From positions 62,001 to 126,000 of the forward strand of contig JADKHH010000007.1 in the NCBI GenBank assembly GCA_016721905.1: a stretch of 64,000 nt of DNA. The letters run 5' to 3'. This stretch comes from Candidatus Opimibacter skivensis (GTDB lineage: Bacteria > Bacteroidota > Bacteroidia > Chitinophagales > Saprospiraceae). The notes beneath the pieces are model-generated. The model saw only the letters and a program-made list of their open reading frames with translations, had not been told where the DNA came from and did no database searches. Positions 26,137 to 34,665 of the stretch are shown in pieces. Every line of letters starts with the position of its first letter. The first letter of the stretch is position 1. Both the position numbers and the translations under genes were made by a program.

Positions 26137-28602
26137 TTATTCGACGGTTATGGTTGTCGTAGCTTTATTTAATTCGCTGGCCGAGGCGGTCACCTTGATG
26201 GTTCCCCTGTCGGATGCTGATCGTAAAATTAGCATAGCTTTTCCATAAAACAACTTTACCTGGTTAGATTGAAATGGTTCCATGGATTGTGGATTGCCAT
26301 TTCCGACACCGGCGATAGTGCCTTTTCCGTCAATGGTTAACTCTACCAGATGATCTGCGAGTGGACATAGGTTTCCATTAAGATCGAGGGCTTCGATAGT
26401 GACATAGGCGAGATCCATTCCACCACTTTGGATGGCCTTACGATCAGTGGTTAACTTCAAGGTATAAGGTTTTCCCGCAGTGATCATGACGGCCTCTCCA
26501 ATTTGTTCACCTTCTTTGTAAGCGATGGCTTTCAGCTCTCCTGGCTCATAGGTGACATCGGTCCACATCAACCTGAACCTTTCAGTTGATTTTGCCGACC
26601 CAGGATTTTTGCATTGCTTGCCGAGCGAACGGCCATTCAGAAATAGCTCAGCACAATCCCCATTGGTATACACCATGACAGGAATCGCCTTTCCTTCCAT
26701 TCCGGACCAGTTCCAGTGTGGCAAAATATGAATTGTCGTTTCTTCAGGTTTCCAATAACTCTTGTAGAGGTAATACCTATCCTTTGGGATACCTACCAGA
26801 TCGAATATGCCGAAGTAAGAACTCACAGAAGCATCTTTGTCTGTCATCCCGAGCTTCTTGACTGCCTGATTGTCGTATGGTGTGGGCTCTCCCAGATAAT
26901 CAAAGCCGGTCCAGACAAATTCACCCGCTACATATGCTTCATCTTGTTGCCACATAAAATCATCATCCGCAATCTCTGCCCAGTCTGGCGCATTGAGATC
27001 GTAAGAACTGACTTGAAGTGACTTTGTAAAATCCGTTTTCTTATCAGGTAAAGGCAATTCATAAAATCCACGTGTACTAACTGTAGATGCCGATTCGGAA
27101 ATAATTACTGCCTTATTGGGTTCCAACTGACGTGCCAGGTCATAGCGGCGACCATAGTTCCAACTGTGCACATCATAATAATCGAAATGGCGGAGGCTGG
27201 CACTGTTACGGCTGTCACATACGAGCGTCGTGGGACGGGTGCGATCACAGCGCAACACTTCATTGATCATCGTATTGAGCTTTGCAAAGCCACCATTCTT
27301 ATTCCATTGCACATCACCGATCTCATTGCCTACGCTCCAGAGGAAAACAGATGGATGATTACGATCACGCTTGACAAAATTGCTGATGTTACGTCTTGCG
27401 AAATCTTCAAAATCGGTGGTATCGACGATATCTGCTTTCTGATCGTATTTGTCAAAAATCTCATCAAACACCAGGATGCCCATGCTGTCGCACATATCCA
27501 GCAGTTCTGGTGCGGCTACATTATGACTTGTCCTGACGGCATTGCATCCCATACTTTTCAACAGCTCCAGCTGACGCTCCATGGCACGAGGATAAAACGC
27601 AGCGCCGAGAGGACCATGATCATGATGCATATTGACGCCCTTCAACTGCACCCGTCGGTCATTGAGATAAAAACCATGATCTGCATCAAAGCGCATCGTG
27701 CGAATGCCGAAAGAAGTGTACGTAGTATCGAGTGGTACCTGACCGCGTTTGACGATGGTACGCAGGCTGTACAAAACGCCCTGTCCAATGTCCCATCGCT
27801 GTGGATCGGTCAATTGAAGGGTGGTTTCAAAATCGCGGCTTGAGTTTCCTGGTAGTTTTGCTTTTACTTCTTTTGTTGTAAGTTCCTTTCCGGCCGGACT
27901 GAGTATCGTATACGATACCGTGATTTCATCAAACAAGGTTACAGATTGATTGACCACCTTGGCGATAACATTTATATCAGCATAGTTTGGTTTGACTACA
28001 GGCGTGGTGATCTGTACGCCCCAGATATCAGTGTGCACAGGGTCAACAGCGATGAGCTGCACCTTTCGATATATGCCTGCACCGGGATACCATCTGCTAT
28101 CGTGCTGACGTGTGTCTACATGCACAGCAAGTAGATTCTTCTGATTGGTATGCAGATGATCGGTGATGTCGAGATAAAAAGAGTTGTATCCATAATCCCA
28201 TGCGCCGGCCAATGCACCATTGACATAGACTTGTGGAAAAGCCATGACACCATCAAAAAGGAGATAAATGCGCTTGCCTGAAAATGATTTTGGTATTTCA
28301 AGTGGGTAGCGATACCAGCCTTCTCCTTTCCAGGGGAGCTTACCTGTATTGCCATCGCCTTCAGGGATAAAGGGTCCGGCGATAGCCCAGTCATGGGGGA
28401 TGGTGACAGTTGGCCATTTTGAATCATCAAAATCCTTCAGATGCGCGGTATTATTCGATCCCTGGAAAAACCGCCAATTAGACTGGAGATTTACAGTGAT
28501 CCGCTGCTGGGCATAGGACTGGAAAATTATCGTGACCAGAAATCCTGTTATGAGGAAACGGAACAACAATATCCATCTTGAGTGACAAAATGACCCGGTC
28601 AT
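26137..28602 (-). CDS. secreted glycoside hydrolase family 2 (beta-galactosidase-like)
   Basis: An 821-residue GH2 enzyme. A signal peptide (1-31, ending FQSYAQ) leads into the sugar-binding domain (SNWRFFQGSNNTAHLKDF, TIPHDWAIAGPF), an Ig-like domain, the TIM barrel, and C-terminal DUF4982-like and Ig-like domains. The acid/base Glu is residue 427 in SVGNEIGD and the nucleophile Glu is residue 503 in ISESAST; LKGVNMHHDHG is the usual barrel entry. It should hydrolyse terminal beta-galactosides or related beta-glycosides in the periplasm. The exact sugar is not readable. The downstream C25-like surface protein may be co-transcribed. No SusCD pair is nearby, so this is not a typical polysaccharide utilisation locus. 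Confidence 0.92.
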   Translation of the reverse strand: MTGSFCHSRWILLFRFLITGFLVTIIFQSYAQQRITVNLQSNWRFFQGSNNTAHLKDFDDSKWPTVTIPHDWAIAGPFIPEGDGNTGKLPWKGEGWYRYPLEIPKSFSGKRIYLLFDGVMAFPQVYVNGALAGAWDYGYNSFYLDITDHLHTNQKNLLAVHVDTRQHDSRWYPGAGIYRKVQLIAVDPVHTDIWGVQITTPVVKPNYADINVIAKVVNQSVTLFDEITVSYTILSPAGKELTTKEVKAKLPGNSSRDFETTLQLTDPQRWDIGQGVLYSLRTIVKRGQVPLDTTYTSFGIRTMRFDADHGFYLNDRRVQLKGVNMHHDHGPLGAAFYPRAMERQLELLKSMGCNAVRTSHNVAAPELLDMCDSMGILVFDEIFDKYDQKADIVDTTDFEDFARRNISNFVKRDRNHPSVFLWSVGNEIGDVQWNKNGGFAKLNTMINEVLRCDRTRPTTLVCDSRNSASLRHFDYYDVHSWNYGRRYDLARQLEPNKAVIISESASTVSTRGFYELPLPDKKTDFTKSLQVSSYDLNAPDWAEIADDDFMWQQDEAYVAGEFVWTGFDYLGEPTPYDNQAVKKLGMTDKDASVSSYFGIFDLVGIPKDRYYLYKSYWKPEETTIHILPHWNWSGMEGKAIPVMVYTNGDCAELFLNGRSLGKQCKNPGSAKSTERFRLMWTDVTYEPGELKAIAYKEGEQIGEAVMITAGKPYTLKLTTDRKAIQSGGMDLAYVTIEALDLNGNLCPLADHLVELTIDGKGTIAGVGNGNPQSMEPFQSNQVKLFYGKAMLILRSASDRGTIKVTASASELNKATTTITVE

Positions 28603-28701
28603 AGATTTGAGAATTATGGGTAAAAGATACTATTCTCTTCGTCATGGTGAGGTTTGATCGGGGTTAGACTGATTTTGCCAGAGGAGACGGGTTTGTGCAC
28701 T

Positions 28702-28740
28702 TTTTTGTCTTTACCGCAGATTATAGCAGATTTCCCAGAT
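28702..28740. repeat. extra partial copy of the GxxExxY cassette left end
   Basis: TTTGTCTTTACCGCAGATT and AGCAGATTTCCCAGAT match the left inverted repeat at 28782-28821 almost base for base, 81 bp further out. The copy stops before the GAACCAGATTT part. Confidence 0.75.
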
Positions 28741-28793
28741 TAAGTGTACGACAGTTTTTTAGAGGGCACGGCTTTTTACCCCTTTTTGTCTTT

Positions 28794-28832
28794 ACCGCAG
28801 ATTATAGCAGATTTCCCAGATGAACCAGATTT
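28794..28832. repeat. left inverted repeat of the GxxExxY cassette
   Basis: This 39-bp block (ACCGCAGATTATAGCAGATT ... GATGAACCAGATTT) matches the reverse complement of 29389-29427 at 32 of 39 positions by hand alignment. The pair encloses the GxxExxY gene and nothing else. Confidence 0.8.
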
Positions 28833-28881
28833 CGTGTGAGACATATTTAACTAGAGAAGACAGATTATGATTTTCAAAAAA

Positions 28882-28889
28882 TAAATTTG
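28882..28889 (+). promoter_or_regulatory. -7 box TAAATTTG for the GxxExxY gene
   Basis: The bases fit TAnnTTTG, lie inside the inverted-repeat pair, and are 85 bp upstream of the start codon. No clear -33 element is present at the ideal spacing. Confidence 0.35.
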
Positions 28890-28973
28890 CTTTTGTCATG
28901 TAGAATACTGCAATTTAGGATAAAATTAGCCTCACCAGGGCATGGAGTATGTCACCATTGAAAACAACATCAT

Positions 28974-29366
28974 ATGTATGAAGATTTTAAGTACACTGAA
29001 CTGACAGGCAGGATTATTGGCTGTGCGATGGAGGTGCATAAGATCCTGGGAAATGGATTTCAGGAATCTGTATATCAGAGAGCTATGGCTATTGAAATGC
29101 AGATACAGGGATTACCTTTCAACAGAGAATTTGTGATGCCTGTGTATTACAAAGGCAGACAAATTCATACCAGGAGAGTTGATTTCCTGGTTGCTTCAAT
29201 TATATCTACTGAATTAAAGGCGGTGCATGCAATGGATGACAGTCATCTCGCTCAGGGTATAAATTATCTTGAAGCTTATAATCTGGAGATTGGATTGCTC
29301 ATCAACTTTGGAAGTAAGAGCCTCCAGTTTAAACGATTAATCAATTCAAAATTTAAATCACTATAA
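28974..29366 (+). CDS. GxxExxY family protein
   Basis: A 130-residue protein of the GxxExxY family (TIGR04256). The signature is LGNGFQESVYQRAMAIEM (about 23-40). The later part has RRVDFLVASIISTELKAV, which looks like a PD-(D/E)xK nuclease core (D near 62, ExK near 73-75), followed by LAQGINYLEAYNLEIGLLINFG. Function is unproven; nuclease ancestry is family knowledge and inference. The gene sits between imperfect 39-bp inverted repeats, which suggests it moves as a small cassette. Neighbours on both sides are on the minus strand and unrelated. Confidence 0.9.
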   Translation: MYEDFKYTELTGRIIGCAMEVHKILGNGFQESVYQRAMAIEMQIQGLPFNREFVMPVYYKGRQIHTRRVDFLVASIISTELKAVHAMDDSHLAQGINYLEAYNLEIGLLINFGSKSLQFKRLINSKFKSL

Positions 29367-29388
29367 TTGAATATTAACTGTGTGATTT

Positions 29389-29427
29389 AAATCTGGTTCA
29401 TCAGCGCCATCTGCTCAAATCTGTGGT
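29389..29427. repeat. right inverted repeat of the GxxExxY cassette
   Basis: AAATCTGGTTCATCAGCGCC followed by ATCTGCTCAAATCTGTGGT is the inverted partner of 28794-28832. It begins 22 bp after the GxxExxY stop codon. Confidence 0.8.
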
Positions 29428-29459
29428 TCAGATATTGAATGGTCCGTCTCTACTTCAGA

Positions 29460-30182
29460 TTACCCGGGCATACTTGGTCTCACCTCTATCTTACTCGGTA
29501 GTGTGCGTGGATTCATCTTCAACAGATCAATGACGATCTGACCGATATCTTCCGGCTGGATTTTCCAACCATCCTTATCATCGGGAACATGGCCATTGAA
29601 ATGAGTAGCTACAGACCCCGGCATGATGGTAGACACTTTAATACCATATGGTCTCAAGTCAAGCATCGCAGCCTGGGAAAAACCAACTAATCCAAATTTG
29701 CTTGCATTGTAGGCAGCACCATTGGCGAAGAAGTTGGTCCCGGCAAGGCTTGCGAGGGTGATGAGATATCCTTTGCTTGCTTTGAGCGCATCGACAGATG
29801 CTTGCAGTGTATAGAATGCCCCGGTCAGGTTGATATCGATGATCTCATGCCATTGCTCCTGGGACATCTTGTCGATAGGGGCAAAATAGCCGACACCTGC
29901 ATTGGCAATCACGACATCGAGTTGGCCCCAGTCAGCTAGCACTTCCCTGACTGCATTTTGCTGTGCATCAAAGTCCCTGACATCGCATTCTATAGCAAGT
30001 GCGGATTCAGCGCCGAGGCTGATGAGATGTTTGGCGGCAGCCTGCGCTTCATCAAAATGGCGGCTGGTGATTGCGACTTTCATATGCTGCCTGGCCATAG
30101 CTTCTGCTATACCGAGGCCTATGCCCTTGGACCCGCCAGTGATGAGTGCGGTTTTGGATTGGAGATTGGTAGATGTGCTCAT
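29460..30182 (-). CDS. short-chain dehydrogenase/reductase (SDR)
   Basis: A 240-residue classical SDR, the family's usual length. It has the NAD(P)-binding TGGSKGIGLGIAEA (residues 15-28), the NAGVGYF motif, the catalytic Ser in ITLASLAGTNFF, and YNASKFGLVGFSQ carrying the catalytic Tyr and Lys. The closing SKIEVRPSMPG is frequent in Bacteroidota SDRs annotated as 3-oxoacyl-ACP reductase-like. It should reduce a carbonyl or oxidise an alcohol with NAD(P)H; substrate unknown. It is a single gene. Confidence 0.9.
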   Translation of the reverse strand: MSTSTNLQSKTALITGGSKGIGLGIAEAMARQHMKVAITSRHFDEAQAAAKHLISLGAESALAIECDVRDFDAQQNAVREVLADWGQLDVVIANAGVGYFAPIDKMSQEQWHEIIDINLTGAFYTLQASVDALKASKGYLITLASLAGTNFFANGAAYNASKFGLVGFSQAAMLDLRPYGIKVSTIMPGSVATHFNGHVPDDKDGWKIQPEDIGQIVIDLLKMNPRTLPSKIEVRPSMPG

Positions 30183-30494
30183 AGGGTAAAATTAGCCTAA
30201 AAACAGTACTTTTAAGTGTCCTAATCTCCCGGGACTACCCAATCATCGCATAATCACCCTTTTTAAGTCTGGAATTAATCCAAGATGGATCAGAATTTGA
30301 TCTGGGAAGGGTGCATGTGCCCATCGCACTGATCTACCCCACCAAATCAGATACCCATCTAACCTATTGACACCATCAGCAGGCTGCCTGCTATGGTTGT
30401 TTTTACGTTTGGCTACGCTTCATCACCAATTAGGTCAAAGAGATAAGTCTCTGTTTTTATTGATTAATGAATACATGAACATAATTAACCCATC
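30183..30494. other. gene-free stretch with one short palindrome
   Basis: No coding sequence is supported here. The only structure I noticed is AGCAGGC-T-GCCTGCT at 30378-30392. The stretch should hold divergent promoters for the SDR and the tail-fibre-like gene, but no good TAnnTTTG box was found. Confidence 0.4.
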
Positions 30495-32036
30495 ATGAAC
30501 AATATCAAGCATACCATCACCATACTTTGGTTGTGTCTCACTGGTGCTGCGACAGCGCAGCGAACGGGCATTGGAACCAACTCCCCCGATGCTTCGGCAA
30601 TACTTGAAATCTCCGGCACGAATGGTGGACTCCTGATCCCGCGTATGACTTCTGCTCAAAGAGATGCGATAGCTGCCCCGGCCAGTGGATTGATGGTCTA
30701 TGTCACGGATCAAGGTGACTTTTGGTGCTTCAATGGCAGCTCCTGGATCGCGATCGGTAGTGGAGGAAGTGGAGGTACATCCTCTACCCTATCAGACACG
30801 GATGGCAACACCCGAATAGATGCAGAATTTCTGCCTAATGAGGATCAGATCAGGTTTCAGACAAATGGAGTTGAAAGAATGAGGATCAATCCTACTGGCA
30901 ATGTAGGCATAGGCACTGATATGCCAGGTGGTACCCTTGATGTAGCTGGAGATATACAGGCGGGTATATTTATCGATAGGGTATCTCCACAATATTATCT
31001 CGACCCTGGAAGCAATACAACTTCTATGAGCGTTGCAGGCAGTGTCAAGGCATCTCTTTTTTCAGATGCTAGTAGTTCTGTCTATTTTCTCGATCCGGGA
31101 TCTGCAGGCATTTCACTCAAAACTGCAGGTTATCTGCAATCCACTATTTACTATGATGATGCCAACCTCAATTTCTGGCTCGATCCGGGAAACATCGGGA
31201 CTTCTTTGAAAGTGGCCGGAAAACTTGATGGCACATTATTTCAGGATAAAGACAACAACTCCTTCCTGGTTGACCCCGCTTCTACATCTACATTGAATAA
31301 TCTCACGCTTAATCCATCTGTTACAGGATCAAACGGAGGTATAAAGATCCGTACACAAAGTCAGGAATATTGGTCCATCAATGGAGTTGAGACAGGAGAC
31401 CAGGATCTTGGATTCTGGTTTAACGGCACACCCCGTGCGCTCATGCAATGGGATTTTAATGTAGGCGATCTTGACTTTACTGCACAGCACAGGTCACTCC
31501 CTGCTGATGGTGATATAAGTGACTACAAAGACTTTACGGGTTACATCGTCGTCTCTGATGGCAGTATCACCAATCTCGATGGGTCGACCTTGCCGGGGAT
31601 CAATGAAGCATTGCCCAGAGTCAAACTTTCCGACAGGGCTAATGATAAAAGGATCTATGGCGTCATCGCGCGCATTGAAGAAAAATCCACGGGACCTAAT
31701 CCCGACTACCGGATGTATTCACAAGGTGCATTCGTCTCTCTGATTGAAAGAGCAGACTCCACTGATTACCGCATGGTCATTAATTCAGCTGGCGAAGGAG
31801 GCATATGGGTGAGTGACTGGAATGGAAATATCGAAAACGGAGACCTGATCACGACCTCGCCCATTCCGGGCATAGGGATGAAACAAGCAGATGACCTTAT
31901 TCACAATTATACTGTTGCTAAAATTGTAATGGATTGTAATTTCCAACTGGACTCAAAAAAGTACACTTGTAAAGAAGTCATGCATGAAGGCAAGCTGTAT
32001 CGGATGGCTTTCCTTGGATGTGTGTATCAGCTTTAA
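30495..32036 (+). CDS. secreted tail-fibre-like repeat protein with G2-like C-terminal domain
   Basis: A 513-residue protein with a signal peptide (1-21, ending TAQR). It opens GIGTNSPDASAILEISGTNGG and GLLIPRMTSAQRDAI, the common start of Bacteroidota fibre-like surface proteins, and has a NVGIGTDMPGGTLDVAGDI unit at about 135-154. Residues 155-275 hold four units of about 29 residues of the type YYLDPGS..TSMSVAGSVKA, as in trimeric fibre shafts. The C-terminal 150 residues (DYKDFTGYIVVSDGS, RIYGVIARIEE, GEGGIWVSDWNGNIENGD) resemble peptidase G2/IMC-type self-cleaving tail chaperones. It probably forms a trimeric surface fibre. A shorter relative lies at 62624-63568. Confidence 0.8.
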   Translation: MNNIKHTITILWLCLTGAATAQRTGIGTNSPDASAILEISGTNGGLLIPRMTSAQRDAIAAPASGLMVYVTDQGDFWCFNGSSWIAIGSGGSGGTSSTLSDTDGNTRIDAEFLPNEDQIRFQTNGVERMRINPTGNVGIGTDMPGGTLDVAGDIQAGIFIDRVSPQYYLDPGSNTTSMSVAGSVKASLFSDASSSVYFLDPGSAGISLKTAGYLQSTIYYDDANLNFWLDPGNIGTSLKVAGKLDGTLFQDKDNNSFLVDPASTSTLNNLTLNPSVTGSNGGIKIRTQSQEYWSINGVETGDQDLGFWFNGTPRALMQWDFNVGDLDFTAQHRSLPADGDISDYKDFTGYIVVSDGSITNLDGSTLPGINEALPRVKLSDRANDKRIYGVIARIEEKSTGPNPDYRMYSQGAFVSLIERADSTDYRMVINSAGEGGIWVSDWNGNIENGDLITTSPIPGIGMKQADDLIHNYTVAKIVMDCNFQLDSKKYTCKEVMHEGKLYRMAFLGCVYQL

Positions 32037-32143
32037 AGGGCTACCGCTTATAAATCGAAATTGTAGCAGGAGCGGTTCCGGTAAGTCGACCGTGCTCCTG
32101 CAACCAGAAACAGGACTCGCAATCCCTTTGATTCATGCGTAGG

Positions 32144-32206
32144 GGGCGTATTGCATCCGCCCCGAACGATGGGCCATCTTTTAATCAGGGCGGATGCAAT
32201 ACGCCC
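32144..32206. repeat. REPIN-like inverted pair, copy 1
   Basis: Arms GGGCGTATTGCATCCGCCC (32144-32162) and its exact reverse complement (32188-32206) are separated by 25 bp. The same 19-bp arms with the same 25-bp spacing but a different loop occur at 62534-62596. Confidence 0.92.
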
Positions 32207-32313
32207 CTACTCAAAGAACGCTCCTCCAAAGCCGTTCAAAGAGAAACATTTCGACTACGCTCAATGCGGCGCTCCAGCAACGGTAAAAAATATTTTTTCC
32301 AAAACACTTGCGA

Positions 32314-32356
32314 AACCGATTAGTTGCACATATATTTGCAACCGATTAGTTTCACA
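32314..32356. promoter_or_regulatory. ArsR promoter with twin operator-like repeats
   Basis: Two copies of AACCGATTAGTT(G/T)(C)ACA start at 32314 and 32340, 26 bp apart. Between them lies TATATTTG (32331-32338), a full match to the Bacteroidota -7 consensus. Operators on both sides of the -7 box suggest that the ArsR-type repressor at 32373 blocks its own promoter. Start of transcription would fall just before the ATG. Confidence 0.65.
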
Positions 32357-32372
32357 ATATAGTCAATCCAAC

Positions 32373-32693
32373 ATGAGAAGAGATGTATTCCAGGCTATTG
32401 CCGACCCCACCAGGAGGGCTATCATCGGCCTGATAGCCCTGCAGGCTATGACCCCAAATGCCCTTGCTGAACATTTTGATACGACCCGGCAGGCGGTCTC
32501 CAAGCATCTGCGCATACTGACAGAGTGCCAGCTGGTCAAACAAGAACAGGCGGGGCGTGAGATTTATTACCATTTCAATCCCGATAGCATGAAAGAAGTA
32601 GCTGACTTTATAGAACCCTTCCGGCGGATGTGGGAATCAAAATTCCGTCAACTAGACAATGTATTATCGAACATGAAAAAAAGTAAAAAATGA
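32373..32693 (+). CDS. ArsR/SmtB-type winged-helix repressor
   Basis: A 106-residue repressor. It begins MRRDVFQAIADPTRRAIIGL and has the winged-helix signature TPNALAEHFDTTRQAVSKHLRILTECQLV and then REIYYHFNPDSM. No metal-binding Cys cluster is visible, so it belongs to the non-metal branch often paired with SRPBCC (AHSA1) proteins. The frame extends upstream to 32151 across a repeat, but the family start is at 32373. The next gene overlaps by 4 bp (ATGA). It probably represses its own three-gene operon through the twin repeats just upstream. Confidence 0.92.
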   Translation: MRRDVFQAIADPTRRAIIGLIALQAMTPNALAEHFDTTRQAVSKHLRILTECQLVKQEQAGREIYYHFNPDSMKEVADFIEPFRRMWESKFRQLDNVLSNMKKSKK

Positions 32694-33193
32694 CAACCAA
32701 CCACAAAACCCAGGTTATCAAAAACCTACAAGAAAAATCCATACTCGTATCCCGCACATTCAATGCACCACTGGCCAATGTCTGGCGTGCATACACTGAA
32801 AGTGAATTCTTAGACCAATGGTGGGGACCAGCTCCATGGCGCGCTGAAACAAAGACACTGGATTTCAAACCAGGTGGCTATTGGCTCTATGCCATGGTAG
32901 GACCTGAAGGTGAACGGCACTGGGCACGCATGAACTATATCTCCATCAAGGCGAAGGCTTATTTTGACATGGAAGATGTCTTTTGCGATGAAGCGGGGAA
33001 TATGAATACCAGCCTACCTGTGTCAAAAGGTCGCATGGTTTTCACCGAAACATCCAATGGAACTCTTGTTGAATTTAAGATGACCTATGCCATGGAAGAA
33101 GATGTGCAGAAATTGATTGAGATGGGCTTTGAACAAGGTATCACAATTTGTCTTGAACAATTGCAAGCACTGCTGGATCAAAACAAAATCTGA
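32690..33193 (+). CDS. SRPBCC/AHSA1 domain protein
   Basis: A 167-residue START-like (SRPBCC) protein, with the opening LVSRTFNAPLANVWRAYTESEFLDQWWGP typical of the Aha1/AHSA1 C-terminal domain. These proteins form a hydrophobic cavity and bind a ligand, usually unknown. The start codon overlaps the ArsR stop by 4 bp, which indicates translational coupling. ArsR plus SRPBCC is a recurrent pair in bacteria and suggests that the ligand of one concerns the other. Confidence 0.92.
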   Translation: MTTNHKTQVIKNLQEKSILVSRTFNAPLANVWRAYTESEFLDQWWGPAPWRAETKTLDFKPGGYWLYAMVGPEGERHWARMNYISIKAKAYFDMEDVFCDEAGNMNTSLPVSKGRMVFTETSNGTLVEFKMTYAMEEDVQKLIEMGFEQGITICLEQLQALLDQNKI

Positions 33194-33197
33194 TACC

Positions 33198-33845
33198 ATG
33201 GAAGTAACTGCTATCCTTACGATAACAACAGGAATTCTGTCTTTGCTTTGTTTGCTCGCACTTCACTTTGTCAGTCCGGAGTTTAAGCCAGCCTGGCGGA
33301 TGATCAGTGAATATGCGCTAGGAAAACACAAATGGATGCTTACTTCTTTTTTCCTGCTTTGGGGCCTGAGTTCCATATGCCTTTCGATACTCCTTTGGGA
33401 TGTTGTAGAAAGTCCGCTAGCTAAGGTTGGAATCCTCTTTTTGTTTATTTCCGGGATTGGTGAAATCATGGGCGGATTATTTGATTTAAAACATAAGCAC
33501 CATGGGTTGGCATTCCTATTAGGAGTGCCTGCCTTGCCGGTGGCTGCGTTGATACTGGGTTATACTGTTATAAAACTGGAAGGATGGACCGACCATGCTT
33601 CTCTGATCATCTACTCATCACATGCGACATGGATCAGTCTCATCATCATGGCAGCGGCGATGGGTGTAATGTTTTCCGGCCTCAAAAAGGCAGGCATTCC
33701 GATGAGTAAAGATGCACCACCGCTTGAGAAAATGCCCGAAGGTGTCATCGCTGTAAATGGTTACGCAAACAGGCTTTTGGTGTTCTGCTATATCTTATGG
33801 CTGATCGTGATAGCTAACACATATCTGTCGAGTGTGACAGCGTGA
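33198..33845 (+). CDS. DUF998 family membrane protein
   Basis: A 215-residue protein with six predicted membrane segments. It has the DUF998 pattern: SPEFKPAWRMISEYALG near the first loop, ISGIGEIMGGLFDLKHKHHG in the middle, and a last helix VFCYILWLIVIANTY. Function unknown. The start at 33198 is 4 bp after the SRPBCC stop and is the third gene of the ArsR operon; the longer frame from 33117 overlaps the SRPBCC gene and is unlikely. Confidence 0.85.
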   Translation: MEVTAILTITTGILSLLCLLALHFVSPEFKPAWRMISEYALGKHKWMLTSFFLLWGLSSICLSILLWDVVESPLAKVGILFLFISGIGEIMGGLFDLKHKHHGLAFLLGVPALPVAALILGYTVIKLEGWTDHASLIIYSSHATWISLIIMAAAMGVMFSGLKKAGIPMSKDAPPLEKMPEGVIAVNGYANRLLVFCYILWLIVIANTYLSSVTA

Positions 33846-33943
33846 GAAGCGTGTCGGAGCGCAGCGTAGATCCCGCCATTATGCAATAATGTAGCGGGAA
33901 GAACGTGAGAGAGTGAGAACGCAAGAACGTAAGAGCGTGACCT

Positions 33944-34054
33944 CGTCCATTTGTTTTCCGGGATAACTCACCCCCTTCCCCTCTCTCATGTTACAGTATA
34001 GTTTATTGGATACAGTTTTATCAGGAAAGAGGGGTGTTATGATTTATCATTAGC
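33944..34054. repeat. 110-bp direct repeat, copy 1
   Basis: From CGTCCATTTGTTTTCC through GTTACAGTATAGTTTATTGG to AAAGAGGGG and TATGAT, it matches 34666-34775 at more than 90 percent by hand alignment, with 45 bases in a row identical. CCCCTCT and AGAGGGG inside it could pair. The copies flank the DUF1801 gene. Confidence 0.88.
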
Positions 34055-34128
34055 GTGTAACAAACCTGTCTCTTTAAAATATGCATTAAAAATTTGCGTT
34101 CTTGCTAATGCTCAATGCCCTATGCTCT

Positions 34129-34566
34129 ATGCCCACTTCGCGACTACTCCATCCGGACTTCCATACACTCCTGGATTTCAAAGATCAGCCACTGATTGAT
34201 CTGTTTTGTGATTTGCGAGTCTTCATTCTTGACATTTTTCCGGAATGCAATGAATTGGTGTACCATACGCATGCGCTGACTTCTGTATTCTCCGTCTCTG
34301 ACAAACTAAGTGATGCATATTGTATGATCCCGATTTATACGAATCATTTAAACCTGGGTTTCAATAAAGGCACGTTGCTAAAGGATCCACATGGTTTGCT
34401 GACAGGCACGGGCAATCTGATCCGGCACATCCCCATAAAATCTAAAAGCGATTATGCAAATGCGCGGGTAAAAGCGCTTGTAAAGGAAGCTGTCGCTTTT
34501 GCTATCCAGGATATGGACAAGCCAACAAAATCAATTGGACTAACTATATCGAAGATTAAGAGGTGA
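34129..34566 (+). CDS. DUF1801 (YdhG-like) protein
   Basis: A 145-residue protein of the DUF1801 family, small soluble proteins with the iron-chaperone frataxin-like fold. Visible are FILDIFPECNELVYHTH, MIPIYTNHLNLGFNKG and LTGTGNLIRHIPIKS, which are diagnostic. I placed the start at 34129 (MPTSRLLHPDF) because the codons before it are a simple ATGCTC repeat. A near-identical 110-bp repeat lies on each side. It follows the ArsR/SRPBCC/DUF998 operon, with which such genes are often found. Confidence 0.82.
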   Translation: MPTSRLLHPDFHTLLDFKDQPLIDLFCDLRVFILDIFPECNELVYHTHALTSVFSVSDKLSDAYCMIPIYTNHLNLGFNKGTLLKDPHGLLTGTGNLIRHIPIKSKSDYANARVKALVKEAVAFAIQDMDKPTKSIGLTISKIKR

Positions 34567-34660
34567 GAACGTGAGAGCGTGAGAACGTGGTGAGAACGTG
34601 AGAGAGGAGAGCGTGAGAACGTGAGAGCGTGAGAGCGTGAGAGAGTGAGAGAGTGAGAGG
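34567..34660. repeat. GTGAGAACGTGAGAGC-type simple repeat
   Basis: Degenerate 8-bp words of GTGAGAAC and GTGAGAGC fill the bases after the DUF1801 stop. A shorter run of the same words lies at 33898-33940 after the DUF998 gene. In both places they precede a copy of the 110-bp repeat. Confidence 0.75.
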
Positions 34661-34665
34661 AACCA

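Noticed and set aside
27166..27843. A 225-codon plus-strand frame inside the GH2 gene
   Set aside because: It is a shadow of the GH2 gene, whose catalytic residues are on the other strand.
32151..32372. N-terminal extension of the ArsR repressor
   Set aside because: The extension translates the REPIN-like repeat and the promoter; family start is at 32373.
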